A DNA stretch of 36,720 nucleotides from an uncultured Saprospiraceae bacterium (lineage in GTDB: Bacteria; Bacteroidota; Bacteroidia; Chitinophagales; Saprospiraceae), in NCBI GenBank assembly GCA_937951615.1, contig CALFBH010000093.1:1-36720 (forward strand), written 5' to 3'. The notes below the pieces were generated by a model that saw only the letters and a list, made by a program, of their open reading frames with translations, had not been told where the DNA came from and did no database searches. The position numbers were made by a program, and so were the translations under genes. Position 1 is the first letter of the stretch. Each line of letters opens with the position of its first letter. Shown here one piece after another: positions 1-9,646 of the stretch.

Positions 1-1
1 T

Positions 2-3000
2 AGTAATACTGGTGGTGCTGTTGTGGCTTCAGGTGGGTCAGGTGGTACAGGAGTGATTGATGCGGTATGGCCATTTTCTGCACAGAATCCAACGGGCTGT
101 CTAACTTTTAACTTTCGATCGAACGATGCTGGGGAGTTTGGGGGATTTGAATTGGAAGTTACCTGTGTTCAATGTGGGGAAGCTCCAGATCCAATGGATC
201 AAGATTGTCAGTCTGGAATACCTGTTTGTCAAGATATTTATTTTCAAAATAGTACCTATAGTGGAAGTGGGAATAATCCATCGAGTATAGATGTTCCAGT
301 AATCAATTGTTATACCCCAAGTAATGAATCTTGGTATATATTAAATATACAGCAAAGTGGAACCTTAGAATTTATACTTACTCCTTTAATTTCAAATAAC
401 AATTACGATTGGTCATTATACGATATTACCAATAGTGGATGTTCGGGAATTCCGACGGGGGCGAGTCCGCAGATCGAATGTAATTCTGTGGGAAATTCAG
501 GAGGTCTTAACCATACCGGGATGACTGACGACCCGATCTACGCCAACTTTATAGCAACGGGAGCAATTGTACCTCCCATCAATGTGAATGCTGGGGAAAC
601 CTATGCCATTCACCTTTCTGCGTTTAACAACAGTGCTGGTTTTCATATCAATTTCTCATTGTCATCTGCTGTAATTTTTGATGACAACCCTCCTGTATTT
701 GATGAAGCTGACGTACCCATGTGTGGTAATAATACTTTAGAAATCCATTTTAGCGAACCGGTGACTTGTAGTTCGGTGGAGCCTTGTGATTTCTTGTTAA
801 TTGGTCCAAATGCACAAAATTATACCATAACTGGAGTTGCTGGTCTCAATGCAGATTGTTCAGCAGGTGCTGTTTTTGATCAAGACTTTGTTTTAACAGT
901 TGATCCGCCTTTTATAGAATCGGGAGATTACTCCATTTCCTTTGCGCCTAATATTGGAAATTGTGGTGAGATCACAGATAACTGTGGCAATATCGCCTCA
1001 AATAATACCTTTAATTTTACGATTAGTGTCACTTGTGATGATGGTTGTATTTTAACAAATGACATCATCAACCCAATCACTTGTGAATGTACCCATCAGG
1101 AACCTTCTTGTAACGATGGCTGTGATGTTACGAATGATGTGTTTGATCCCATTGCATGTGAATGTTTACATAATGCAGATTGTGATGATGGTGATCCTTG
1201 TACAGAAGATGTATTTGATGAAGGGAGTTGTACCTGTTCCAACACCAATATCGCCCCAACGATAACGGGTACCCCAACAAATGAAACTTGTAGTGGCTTG
1301 ATGGACGGTTCGATTGTGGTCATGATTGTAGGAGGAAGTGGTGCGTTTACCCTTGACTGGGATGATGACACCTATGATGGGATGATGAATCTAAGTGGAC
1401 TTGGTGCTGGTTCCTATACTTTGACCATTGATGATGGTGGTTGTGTGGTCAGTGAAACCTTTAATATTAGTGCTGGTGCTTCTGGCCCAGAACCAACCTT
1501 TAATTTCGATTTGGAACTTTGTAGAGATGAGGCTGTTTTTGTCTTGCCGACGAATTCTGATGATGCTTCTAGTATTTCTGGAACATGGCTTCCAGCAAGT
1601 GTCAATCCGGCAACTGATGGGCCTATTGCATGTTCAACTTTTACCCCAGATGGAGGTCAGTGTGCATCGCCAACGACGGTTTGTATTGACATCAATGCTG
1701 TTCCACAAATTGACGAGACTGTGATTGGAGAAATTTGTTTAGGGGATAATAATGGTAGTATTACCTTATCCCTCAGTGGAGGAACTAGTCCGTTTGATTA
1801 TGACTGGGATGATGATACGTATGATGGAATGATGGATATCAACGCACTAATGCCAGGTTTTTATAGCGTAACCGTAACAGATGATAATGGTTGTTTGGCT
1901 ACAGCCGAATTAACGATTGGAGGCACTCCGGCTGTGTTGATTGATGTTATTAGCTCTACTGATGCAAGTTGTGGTGGTACTGACGGTACAGCTACAGTAA
2001 CAGCAAGTGGTGGTACTACTATTATAGCCGACTATACTTACTTATGGAGTGATGGACAAATGACAGCCTCAATTACAGGATTGTCATCCAATACATATAC
2101 CGTGACAGTGACCGATGACAATGGTTGTACAGCTACGGCATCTGTTGGAGTGAATGATGCAGGTGCACCTTCAATCGATGATATAACTTCTACCGATGCA
2201 ATTTGTGGCGGAAGCCAGGGAACTGCAACTGTAACTGCCAGTGGTGGTACAGTCGGTGCAGGAGGTTATACTTATCAATGGGATGATGCAGCCACTCAAA
2301 CTACAGCAACAGCAACAGGACTTGTAGCAGGTACTTACAGCGTTACAGTTTCTGACGATAACGCTTGTGTAGTTATTGCTACGATTACTGTAAATGATAT
2401 TGCAGGTCCATCTATTGATAACATTACTTCTACAGACGGTACTTGTGGTGACCCAATTGGTACTGCAAGCGTAACTGCCAGTGGAGGTACAGTTGCAATT
2501 GATTATGCTTATGCATGGGATAATGGAGAAACAAGCGCAGCGATAACAGACCTTGCTGCCGGAACCTACACCGTTACGGTGACGGATGATAATGGCTGTA
2601 CAGCAACAAGTTCTATAGCAGTCGGTGATATAGCAGGACCAATAATTGATAATGTTTCAGGCACAAATACAGCTTGTGGAAACGCAAGTGGAACAGCAAC
2701 CGCAACAGCGATTGATGGTACAGCTCCTTATGCCTATGTATGGGATGATGGATTAGCACAAACTACTGCTACAGCAGTAGGTCTGTTGGCAGGTACTTAT
2801 ACTGTTACTGTAACAGATGCTACAGGTTGTACTGCAACAGGAACAGTCACACTTACCGATGATGCAGGACCAGCACTTGTTTTAAGTGCAACAGATGCGA
2901 CTTGTGGAAATTCAGATGGTACAGCAACTGTAGCACCAACAGGAGGTGTGATGCCTTATACTTACTTGTGGAGTGATGCTGCGGCACAAACAACAGCCAC

Positions 3001-6000
3001 AGCCACAGGATTGCCAGCTGGAACTTACTCTGTGCTGGTTAGTGATGCAAACGCCTGCCAAATATCAGAAATGATAACAGTCGGAGACATTGCAGGACCA
3101 ACAGTCAGTACATCTTTTACAGATGCAAACTGTGGAGGTAGTGATGGCTCTGCTACTGCAATAGGCGCAGGCGGAACAATTGCTGCTGATTATGCTTATT
3201 TATGGTCTGATGGACAAACGACAGCTACAGCAACAGGACTTGCAGCAGGTACTTATGATGTGACGATTACAGACGACAATGCTTGTACAGCAATAAGCTC
3301 GGCTACGGTTGGAGATATAGCTGGACCAACAGTTGATAATACATCAGCTACTGATGCAACTTGTGGAGGTAGTGATGGTGCGGCAAGTGTAACTGCGATT
3401 GGTGGAACGCCTGCTTACAACTACTTATGGAGTAATGGGCAAACGACAGTTACAGCCACAGGCTTATCTGCTGGCACTTATGATGTAACCGTAACAGATG
3501 CCAATGGCTGTATAGCAACAGGTTCGGTGGGTGTCAATGATGCCGGCGCACCAACAGTTGATAATACATCTTCTACTGATGCAACATGCGGAGCTAGTGA
3601 TGGTACGGCAACCGTAACTGCCAGTGGTGGTACAGTTGCTGTTGATTATCTTTATAATTGGGATGATGGACAAGCCACAGCCACAGCAACAGGTCTGACA
3701 GCCGGTAATTATAATGTTACCGTGACCGATGATAATGGTTGTTCTGTGATTGGTTCAGTTATCGTTGGAGATATAGCCGGACCTACAGTGAGTAATATTT
3801 TCTCTTCTGATGCTGCTTGTGGCGGAAGTGATGGTTCAGCAACAGTGATAGCAACTGGAGGTACAGTAGCCGGTGGTTATATGTACACATGGAATGATGC
3901 AGCTGCTCAAACAACTGCTACTGCGACTGGCTTATCTGCGGGTACTTATAATGTGACCGTGACAGATGACAATGGTTGTGCAGTGATTGCAGTTGCGACA
4001 GTTGGCGATACACCTGCACCGACAGTTGATAATACATCAGCAACTGATTCGACTTGTGGTGGCAGCGATGGCACAGCAAGTGTAACAGCGACTGGCGGTA
4101 CAGCACCTTATAGTTACTTATGGAGTGATGGTCAAACGACAGCTACAGCAACTGGCTTATCTGCTGGAGCTTATACTGTTACTATAACAGATGATAATGC
4201 TTGTACAGCAATTGGTACAGCGACAGTTGGCGATATAGCTGGACCAACAGTAGATAATACATCAGCAACTGACGCGACTTGTGGTGGCAGCGATGGCACA
4301 GCAAGCGTAACAGCGACTGGTGGTACAGCACCTTATAGTTACTTATGGAGTGATGGTCAAACAACAGCTACAGCAACTGGTTTATCTGCTGGCACTTACG
4401 ATGTTACGGTAACGGATGATAATAATTGTACAGCGATTGGCGCAGCAACAGTTGGTGATATAGCTGGACCAACAGTAGATAATACATCAGCAACTGATGC
4501 GACTTGTGGTGGCAGTGATGGCACAGCAAGTGTAACCGCCTTAGGCGGCACAGCACCTTACAGTTACTTATGGAGTGATGGTCAAACGACAGCTACAGCA
4601 ACTGGTTTATCTGCTGGTACTTACGATGTTACGGTAACGGATGATAATAATTGTACAGCGATTGGCGCAGCGACCGTTGGCGATATAGCTGGTCCAACTA
4701 TAGCAACAACTTCTTCTACCGAAGCAAGTTGTGGTAATAGCGATGGTACAGCTACAGTAATGGCAATGGGTGGCACAGTAGCCTCAAGCTATACTTATCT
4801 ATGGGACGATGCTGCTGCACAAACAACATCTACAGCAACTGGACTGCCTGCTGGAACATATATTGTTACCGTAACAGATGATAATAATTGTCCAGCAATA
4901 GCTACTGTAACGATTAGTGATTCTGGCGCACCTTCGGTTACAGTTGGAACTATTACTGATGCATCTTGCGGAGAAGCTGATGGTAGTGTTTCTGTTACAG
5001 CCACTGGTGGTACAGTAGCTTCGGATTACACCTATCAGTGGGATAATGGGCAAGCCACAGCCACAGCATCAGGATTGCCTGCTGGTACTTATATTGTTAC
5101 CGTAAGCGATGACTTAGGTTGTTCTGCAATTACTTCTGTAATTGTTGGGCAAGATGCTTGTGCTTTCATTGAAATTGTCAATAGTTTCGACTTTGATGAT
5201 CCATGTTCATGTAATGGTGACCAGTCGGCTAATGGAGCTGGTGATGGTACATTCAGTGAAACCATAACAGTCACGGGACCACCAAATCTCATTGTTCAGG
5301 CTAGTACAGCTTCAACAGGTTTAGATATTCCATTACCTGCACAGCTTATAGAAGTAGCACCTGGACGTTATGAATTGACATTCAATCATATTGATCGAAT
5401 AGGCTATTCCGTAGCAGTTGAATTTTCTTCTGATGGAGGAGCGACATTTGATAATGCCTTAAATACAGCAGGCAGTCAATTGATATTCTCGAATGTTTGT
5501 GCCTATCCGGTACTTGATTTTGTACCCTTAGATGCTGCATATTGTGGCAATGATGATCCAATCACGAATCTGACAGTTGTAGAGACTTCAACCAATGTTA
5601 CATTTACAGCAGTAGCGGGGCAGCCGATGATTAGTATTGATAATGGCATTGCTTCTGTTCCTCCGGTGACGCTTGATCCAGGCGCATTGACACCTGGATT
5701 CCATACTATTGGTTCAACCTACGGCTATGTAGCAGGTACAGGTATGGGCGGCACAGTGACTGCTCCAGCGATTGCTATCAATTCTTGTCCGGTGGATTAT
5801 GCTGAGATTGTTGAAATATACGATTTGCCTTCGGCTGATGCAGACTGCTCTGAAGATGGATTGATTACATTGACTAGCATTACAGCACCTTCTGGTGATG
5901 TGAATGATTTGATGTATTCATTCAATGGTGGAGCTTTTGGAACGGCAACTACATTTACAGTGGCACAAGATGGTATATACACGGTCGAAATCATGGATGT

Positions 6001-6592
6001 TTTGACGGGTTGTATCGTAGAAGCTACAGCAAACTGCTTATTACCACTTGAATTAACTGCTTTTGAAGGTGATTGCAAAGATGATGAATACGTTCTGAAT
6101 TGGGTAACCTCTACGGAATCAAACATCTCACACTTTGTGATAGAACGTTCTAGAGATGGTATCAACTATACATCTGTTGGCGAAGTTCAGGCAGTTGGTA
6201 ATTCCAGTACGACTCAATACTATAATTTTGTAGATGAAACGAGCTTGTTGGCAAGTTATTACTATCGTTTACGTATTGTAGAATTGGATGGTGTAGAAAC
6301 TTTCTCAAGAGTAGAAGCAGCAGAATGTCTGAATGGCGAATTTGGAGTTGTAGATATTTATCCAAATCCGACAGATGACGAAGTTGTGATTACTTACGAA
6401 ATGACACAAAGAGGCGATATTGTCTTTAGATTGGTTGATGTATTAGGACGTACCTTAGTAGAGGAAGTCCTGACACCTGATGTGGGCATCAATACTAAAG
6501 TGATTGATATGTCTCAACTTTCTTCTGCGATGTACTTTATTATCTTGGATAATGGAGTAGAACAATCTACGAAGAAGGTTGTGAGGAAATAG
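2..6592 (+). CDS. Giant SprB-repeat surface adhesin with T9SS type A sorting domain (5' partial)
   Basis: The reading frame is open through the left edge, so the signal peptide and true start lie outside; the GTG at 23 is only the first possible start inside. About 2,196 residues are visible. In order (residues counted from 23): a beta-rich N-terminal part (1-335); a Cys/Asp-rich segment (about 336-410, repeated DDGC and CxC motifs); two divergent SprB-like units (about 413-485 and 563-635); 14 regular SprB-like units (about 642-1710), each with a Cys-Gly start, a GG, an aromatic-x-W core and a TVTDxxxC end; a further beta domain; and a C-terminal T9SS sorting domain (about 2108-2189, with YPNP and VLGR motifs and a basic end). 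SprB of Flavobacterium is a gliding adhesin exported by T9SS; by analogy this protein is exported and fixed on the cell surface. Its ligand cannot be told from sequence. Confidence 0.93.
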   Translation, partial: SNTGGAVVASGGSGGTGVIDAVWPFSAQNPTGCLTFNFRSNDAGEFGGFELEVTCVQCGEAPDPMDQDCQSGIPVCQDIYFQNSTYSGSGNNPSSIDVPVINCYTPSNESWYILNIQQSGTLEFILTPLISNNNYDWSLYDITNSGCSGIPTGASPQIECNSVGNSGGLNHTGMTDDPIYANFIATGAIVPPINVNAGETYAIHLSAFNNSAGFHINFSLSSAVIFDDNPPVFDEADVPMCGNNTLEIHFSEPVTCSSVEPCDFLLIGPNAQNYTITGVAGLNADCSAGAVFDQDFVLTVDPPFIESGDYSISFAPNIGNCGEITDNCGNIASNNTFNFTISVTCDDGCILTNDIINPITCECTHQEPSCNDGCDVTNDVFDPIACECLHNADCDDGDPCTEDVFDEGSCTCSNTNIAPTITGTPTNETCSGLMDGSIVVMIVGGSGAFTLDWDDDTYDGMMNLSGLGAGSYTLTIDDGGCVVSETFNISAGASGPEPTFNFDLELCRDEAVFVLPTNSDDASSISGTWLPASVNPATDGPIACSTFTPDGGQCASPTTVCIDINAVPQIDETVIGEICLGDNNGSITLSLSGGTSPFDYDWDDDTYDGMMDINALMPGFYSVTVTDDNGCLATAELTIGGTPAVLIDVISSTDASCGGTDGTATVTASGGTTIIADYTYLWSDGQMTASITGLSSNTYTVTVTDDNGCTATASVGVNDAGAPSIDDITSTDAICGGSQGTATVTASGGTVGAGGYTYQWDDAATQTTATATGLVAGTYSVTVSDDNACVVIATITVNDIAGPSIDNITSTDGTCGDPIGTASVTASGGTVAIDYAYAWDNGETSAAITDLAAGTYTVTVTDDNGCTATSSIAVGDIAGPIIDNVSGTNTACGNASGTATATAIDGTAPYAYVWDDGLAQTTATAVGLLAGTYTVTVTDATGCTATGTVTLTDDAGPALVLSATDATCGNSDGTATVAPTGGVMPYTYLWSDAAAQTTATATGLPAGTYSVLVSDANACQISEMITVGDIAGPTVSTSFTDANCGGSDGSATAIGAGGTIAADYAYLWSDGQTTATATGLAAGTYDVTITDDNACTAISSATVGDIAGPTVDNTSATDATCGGSDGAASVTAIGGTPAYNYLWSNGQTTVTATGLSAGTYDVTVTDANGCIATGSVGVNDAGAPTVDNTSSTDATCGASDGTATVTASGGTVAVDYLYNWDDGQATATATGLTAGNYNVTVTDDNGCSVIGSVIVGDIAGPTVSNIFSSDAACGGSDGSATVIATGGTVAGGYMYTWNDAAAQTTATATGLSAGTYNVTVTDDNGCAVIAVATVGDTPAPTVDNTSATDSTCGGSDGTASVTATGGTAPYSYLWSDGQTTATATGLSAGAYTVTITDDNACTAIGTATVGDIAGPTVDNTSATDATCGGSDGTASVTATGGTAPYSYLWSDGQTTATATGLSAGTYDVTVTDDNNCTAIGAATVGDIAGPTVDNTSATDATCGGSDGTASVTALGGTAPYSYLWSDGQTTATATGLSAGTYDVTVTDDNNCTAIGAATVGDIAGPTIATTSSTEASCGNSDGTATVMAMGGTVASSYTYLWDDAAAQTTSTATGLPAGTYIVTVTDDNNCPAIATVTISDSGAPSVTVGTITDASCGEADGSVSVTATGGTVASDYTYQWDNGQATATASGLPAGTYIVTVSDDLGCSAITSVIVGQDACAFIEIVNSFDFDDPCSCNGDQSANGAGDGTFSETITVTGPPNLIVQASTASTGLDIPLPAQLIEVAPGRYELTFNHIDRIGYSVAVEFSSDGGATFDNALNTAGSQLIFSNVCAYPVLDFVPLDAAYCGNDDPITNLTVVETSTNVTFTAVAGQPMISIDNGIASVPPVTLDPGALTPGFHTIGSTYGYVAGTGMGGTVTAPAIAINSCPVDYAEIVEIYDLPSADADCSEDGLITLTSITAPSGDVNDLMYSFNGGAFGTATTFTVAQDGIYTVEIMDVLTGCIVEATANCLLPLELTAFEGDCKDDEYVLNWVTSTESNISHFVIERSRDGINYTSVGEVQAVGNSSTTQYYNFVDETSLLASYYYRLRIVELDGVETFSRVEAAECLNGEFGVVDIYPNPTDDEVVITYEMTQRGDIVFRLVDVLGRTLVEEVLTPDVGINTKVIDMSQLSSAMYFIILDNGVEQSTKKVVRK
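1946..5150 (+). repeat. Array of 14 SprB-type coding repeats, about 225-240 bp each
   Basis: Fourteen tandem units of 75-81 codons. The units starting near 4036, 4261 and 4486 are exactly 225 bp apart and nearly identical in DNA, with mostly third-position differences, which points to recent duplication or gene conversion. Units differ in length at two places: GGTAPY versus GGTVAxxY, and a WSDGQ versus WxDAAxQ turn. Units 5, 9 and 13 share the long AAAQ form, a spacing of four units. Confidence 0.92.
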
Positions 6593-6613
6593 ATATATTT
6601 TTGATTGTAAAAC

Positions 6614-6645
6614 AAAAGGCAGCCGAATTTATTTGGCTGCCTTTT
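6614..6645. terminator. Bidirectional Rho-independent terminator
   Basis: An 11-bp perfect stem, AAAAGGCAGCC (6614-6624) with GGCTGCCTTTT (6635-6645), and a 10-nt loop. The T-tract on one strand mirrors the A-tract on the other, so it works in both directions. It lies 21 bp after the adhesin stop and before the convergent peroxidase gene stop, where a shared terminator is expected. Confidence 0.9.
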
Positions 6646-6702
6646 GTTATTTTAGGAGAAGTGAATGAATAGCTCCAATCAACTTGGATAAGGGTATATT
6701 TT

Positions 6703-8049
6703 CTATTCACAACCCAAATCTACCATAGAGACTTCATCTCCATTAGGAAAACAATTTCCAGAAGGTAAAGTCGTCGGCTGGTAACGTTGCAAATCAGGAT
6801 CACGAAGACTATATTCGAGAAATAAAGTCAGGTCATCTATTTCTTGTTCAGAAAGCTGCAAAGGGCGCAATTCACTGCTCAATTTGGAAGCTGGAACGGC
6901 TGAATTTTCTGACTGTCCTTTATTTTTATACACCACAACATCTCGGACAGAAGTAAACGATCCACCATGACCATAAAAAGGAGAATCCGTCAGGTTATAT
7001 AATTGAGGAACTTTGAACTTATATTCGTCGTTTTCTTCTTGTGTGAAACTGGCTCGTCCTTTATGTGCTGGATTTTCTGGGTTGTATCCAATGACATTAT
7101 TTCCACTTAAATCATCCATTCCGTAAGCATGGAATTCCATAGAATTTAAAGCTGGACCAGTATGGCATTGCGCACAATTGGCTGTTTCAAAAAATAAAAT
7201 GGCTCCTTTTTTCTCCCGATTACTCATAGCAAGTTCATTGCCGCTGAGCCATTTCTGAAAAGGAGAACGATTGGCCAATAAAGTCCGCTCATAAGCAGCA
7301 ATAGCGAGTCCTGCATTTTTCAGGTCATAACGTTCAGTCGTAGGAACATCTGGAAATGCAGCATCAAATAAGTCCATATAACCACCTCCTTCTACCATCT
7401 CTTCATTGCAATCCATTCGATGTACACTAAGTCCCGCAATAGCCTGTGTTTCTAAGCCTTCAAAACCCAATTCATTAGTTTGTAGAGGAGAAATAGTACT
7501 CAATCCTTCCCAGAGATAATTGATATTTGAATTTGTACCTGTCGCGCCAAACTGCCCATTCCAAAGTAGGTTTTTCTGATAAGCACCATGCATGGCGGAA
7601 GGCGTGCGAAGGGGTTGGACATCGACTGAATCGGCAGGATAATCAGTGTTGTGAAAACGACCTTCTCCATTCACACCAAAGCCCATACCGCCGTCACCAA
7701 GTCCCTGCTTGACACCTGCCTGAAATCCTGCTCCTGCAAAATGACAGGAAGCACAGGAATATGTTTTCAATCCAACAGCATCTTTAGGCTTTACAGCAAG
7801 CCCTGTTTCATGGAATAACATCTTACCCAATTCCACTTTCTCCGTAGTCAATGGATTTTGAGGGTCTTGTGGAATTTTATTAAAATCTCTGTTGTCGGGA
7901 AGTTTAAAATAATCTCGACCGAGTCCATCTGAGGCATTGAACAAAGCAGCGTTCAGCTGAATATCTAATTGATTGCCTTTATTGTCTTTTTGGCAGGCTG
8001 CGAGTAATATGCTGCACAAGCCCAGGACTAACACGAATTTTGTTGACAT
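6703..8049 (-). CDS. Di-haem cytochrome c peroxidase / MauG-family lipoprotein
   Basis: 448 residues from the ATG at 8049. An in-frame extension to 8208 is possible but would put 53 residues before a clear lipoprotein signal peptide (lipobox LAAC, Cys19), so the internal start is preferred. Two c-type haem sites are visible: CASCH (99-103) and CAQCH (292-296). The C-terminal FYGHGGSFTSVRDVV stretch matches the usual end of the second haem domain in this family. Members sit in the periplasm or on the outer membrane and either reduce hydrogen peroxide with electrons from small cytochromes or, like MauG, oxidise another protein. Which applies here cannot be decided. The gene is divergent from the sulfotransferase-like gene; its long leader holds two stem-loops. 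Confidence 0.9.
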   Translation of the reverse strand: MSTKFVLVLGLCSILLAACQKDNKGNQLDIQLNAALFNASDGLGRDYFKLPDNRDFNKIPQDPQNPLTTEKVELGKMLFHETGLAVKPKDAVGLKTYSCASCHFAGAGFQAGVKQGLGDGGMGFGVNGEGRFHNTDYPADSVDVQPLRTPSAMHGAYQKNLLWNGQFGATGTNSNINYLWEGLSTISPLQTNELGFEGLETQAIAGLSVHRMDCNEEMVEGGGYMDLFDAAFPDVPTTERYDLKNAGLAIAAYERTLLANRSPFQKWLSGNELAMSNREKKGAILFFETANCAQCHTGPALNSMEFHAYGMDDLSGNNVIGYNPENPAHKGRASFTQEENDEYKFKVPQLYNLTDSPFYGHGGSFTSVRDVVVYKNKGQSENSAVPASKLSSELRPLQLSEQEIDDLTLFLEYSLRDPDLQRYQPTTLPSGNCFPNGDEVSMVDLGCE

Positions 8050-8064
8050 GATACAATGTTTGGA

Positions 8065-8108
8065 GGTATTGCTATCAAAAAGACAATACCTTACTTTTAC
8101 TAAAGTAA
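8065..8108 (-). promoter_or_regulatory. Two consecutive stem-loops in the peroxidase gene leader
   Basis: GGTATTG (8065-8071) pairs with CAATACC (8084-8090) across 12 nt; directly beside it TTACTTT (8091-8097) pairs with AAAGTAA (8102-8108) across 4 nt. Both have perfect 7-bp stems and lie 16-59 bp before the chosen start codon. They could be transcript structure or operator half-sites. No known riboswitch is recognised. Confidence 0.45.
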
Positions 8109-8197
8109 TGTTTGATATTTTCAAGGATGGTTTAAAAGAAGGGATGTAGTTTGTAAGAATCGCGACATGTAATGTCTTTTTGCGAATTATTTTACGC

Positions 8198-8209
8198 ATT
8201 GTATACAAT
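8198..8209. promoter_or_regulatory. 12-bp perfect palindrome, possible operator
   Basis: ATTGTATACAAT is fully self-complementary and lies in the 230-bp region between the divergent peroxidase (-) and sulfotransferase-like (+) genes. A site here could serve both. No regulator gene is nearby, so the operator reading is inference. Confidence 0.35.
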
Positions 8210-8267
8210 ATGGTTGCAGTTTTATCGTAGAATATGAAAAATAACAGAAGATTGACAAACCTTTACG

Positions 8268-8275
8268 TAATTTTG
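8268..8275 (+). promoter_or_regulatory. TAnnTTTG promoter box (TAATTTTG)
   Basis: Matches the Bacteroidota primary-sigma -7 box. It ends only 4 bp before the ATG at 8280, so the transcript would be leaderless or nearly so, unless another promoter is used. A TTGAC stretch at 8252-8256 is closer than the usual -33 spacing. Confidence 0.4.
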
Positions 8276-8279
8276 AGCC

Positions 8280-9632
8280 ATGAAAAATATTCTCTATGTA
8301 CTTATGCTGTTGTTGGTTTTACAAGCATGTAAAAAAGACGATGAAACGACAAGCGAACCTAATCCTTGTGAGCGAATTTATACCGTAGATAGTGTAAGTG
8401 CCAAAGTGGAACTCAATAATACACTGCGCTATAAAGTGTTTTTTGGAACTTCAGAGCTTGTAGATGCTTATGTGGATTATTGGCCAACTGGCGAAGAGAA
8501 AAAGGAGCGTTCCAGGCTTTCAGCAAATGAAGATGAACATGCCATCCTACTTATTAATATGACCGCCGAGACGGAATATGAGTATGAAATTGTCAGTATA
8601 GCGGGCGATTGCACCTTCACCAGTGAAGTTTACACGTTTACAACAGGAGAGCTGCCTATTGAGCTACCGGAGATTAATCTGAATAATGTAGGTCTGGAAT
8701 TTGACGGCTATATTTTAGGACATACTTATTTGTCGGGGACTTTATTTGCGATGAACCATCAAGGGAAAATTGTCTGGTATGAAATATTTAGCTCGCCTGT
8801 ACTGGTCAGCACGATCACACCACGACTCGGACATATAACGTTATTAGGATCAAAGGACTATGTAGAAAAGGACTTCTTTGGTGAGGAATTACGCCTTTTT
8901 GCATACTTGTCAAGTTTCAATTATAATATTCACCATGAAATATTTGTAAATGATAATAATGAAGCCGTTACATTGGTGACGCACAGCGAAAGCTTCGACC
9001 TGTCAAGTGTTGGGGGTTCTATAAGTGATGAGGTGTATTCGGATGGTATTGTAACTTTTGCACCCGATGGCACAGAAACCTGGCAGTGGGATGTTTTTGA
9101 TGTGGTTGATCCAACTACTGATCCAAATGTTTTTTCTACAAAAAATGACTGGACACACTGTAATGCAGTGGCTTATGATACCGATGGTAATTTATTACTC
9201 TCCCTTCGCAATTTTAATCAAATCTGGAAAATTAATCGGCAGGATGGCAGTCTAATGTGGAAGCTGGGGCTTAATGGTGATTTCGCAATGGACACAGATG
9301 ATTATTTTTATAAGCAACACGCCGTCACACTCAACCCAGAAGGGAAATTAATGCTCTACGATAACGGGCAAAGTGGAATAGAAAGAACCCGTGCATTAGT
9401 ATTTGATATAGATGAAACGAATATGACCGCCTCCACCAGTCTTAAAGTAGAACTACCTCCCGATTTTTTCTCTCCCCGACAAAGCAATTGTATGATGGTG
9501 GATTCCGATAAGGTCATGTTTGCCAATAGCGAACAAAATGCGGTCATCATCACGGATTTATCCGGTAATTTTCTCTGGCATGTGGATTATGAAAAATTTT
9601 ATCGAGCTTATTATTTTGAGAAGTTTTATTAG
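8280..9632 (+). CDS. Arylsulfotransferase (ASST)-like lipoprotein
   Basis: 450 residues with a short lipoprotein signal peptide (LQAC, Cys17) followed by KKDDE, so probably membrane-anchored. The N-terminal part (about 25-120) looks like a fibronectin-III-type beta domain ending in EVYTFTTGEL. The rest is a beta-propeller-like region with the GTLFAMNHQGKIVWYE strand, DWTHCNAVAYD, a QHAVTLNPEGKLMLYDNG motif, and a late RQSNCMMV segment, which together resemble the bacterial arylsulfotransferase family. The family moves sulfate between phenolic compounds through a catalytic His; candidates here are in DWTH and QHAV. Substrate is unknown, and some family members may have no such activity. No dsbL/dsbI-like partner is next to it. 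Confidence 0.75.
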   Translation: MKNILYVLMLLLVLQACKKDDETTSEPNPCERIYTVDSVSAKVELNNTLRYKVFFGTSELVDAYVDYWPTGEEKKERSRLSANEDEHAILLINMTAETEYEYEIVSIAGDCTFTSEVYTFTTGELPIELPEINLNNVGLEFDGYILGHTYLSGTLFAMNHQGKIVWYEIFSSPVLVSTITPRLGHITLLGSKDYVEKDFFGEELRLFAYLSSFNYNIHHEIFVNDNNEAVTLVTHSESFDLSSVGGSISDEVYSDGIVTFAPDGTETWQWDVFDVVDPTTDPNVFSTKNDWTHCNAVAYDTDGNLLLSLRNFNQIWKINRQDGSLMWKLGLNGDFAMDTDDYFYKQHAVTLNPEGKLMLYDNGQSGIERTRALVFDIDETNMTASTSLKVELPPDFFSPRQSNCMMVDSDKVMFANSEQNAVIITDLSGNFLWHVDYEKFYRAYYFEKFY

Positions 9633-9646
9633 TATTTTGTAGTTTC

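Noticed and set aside
1945-5150. Many antisense frames of 60-130 codons opposite the adhesin repeats
   Set aside because: They recur with the repeat period and arise from the biased codon use of the sense strand; none has independent features.
8050-8208. N-terminal extension of the cytochrome peroxidase frame by 53 residues
   Set aside because: It would precede a complete lipoprotein signal peptide, and it covers two stem-loops and a palindrome, so it is leader DNA.
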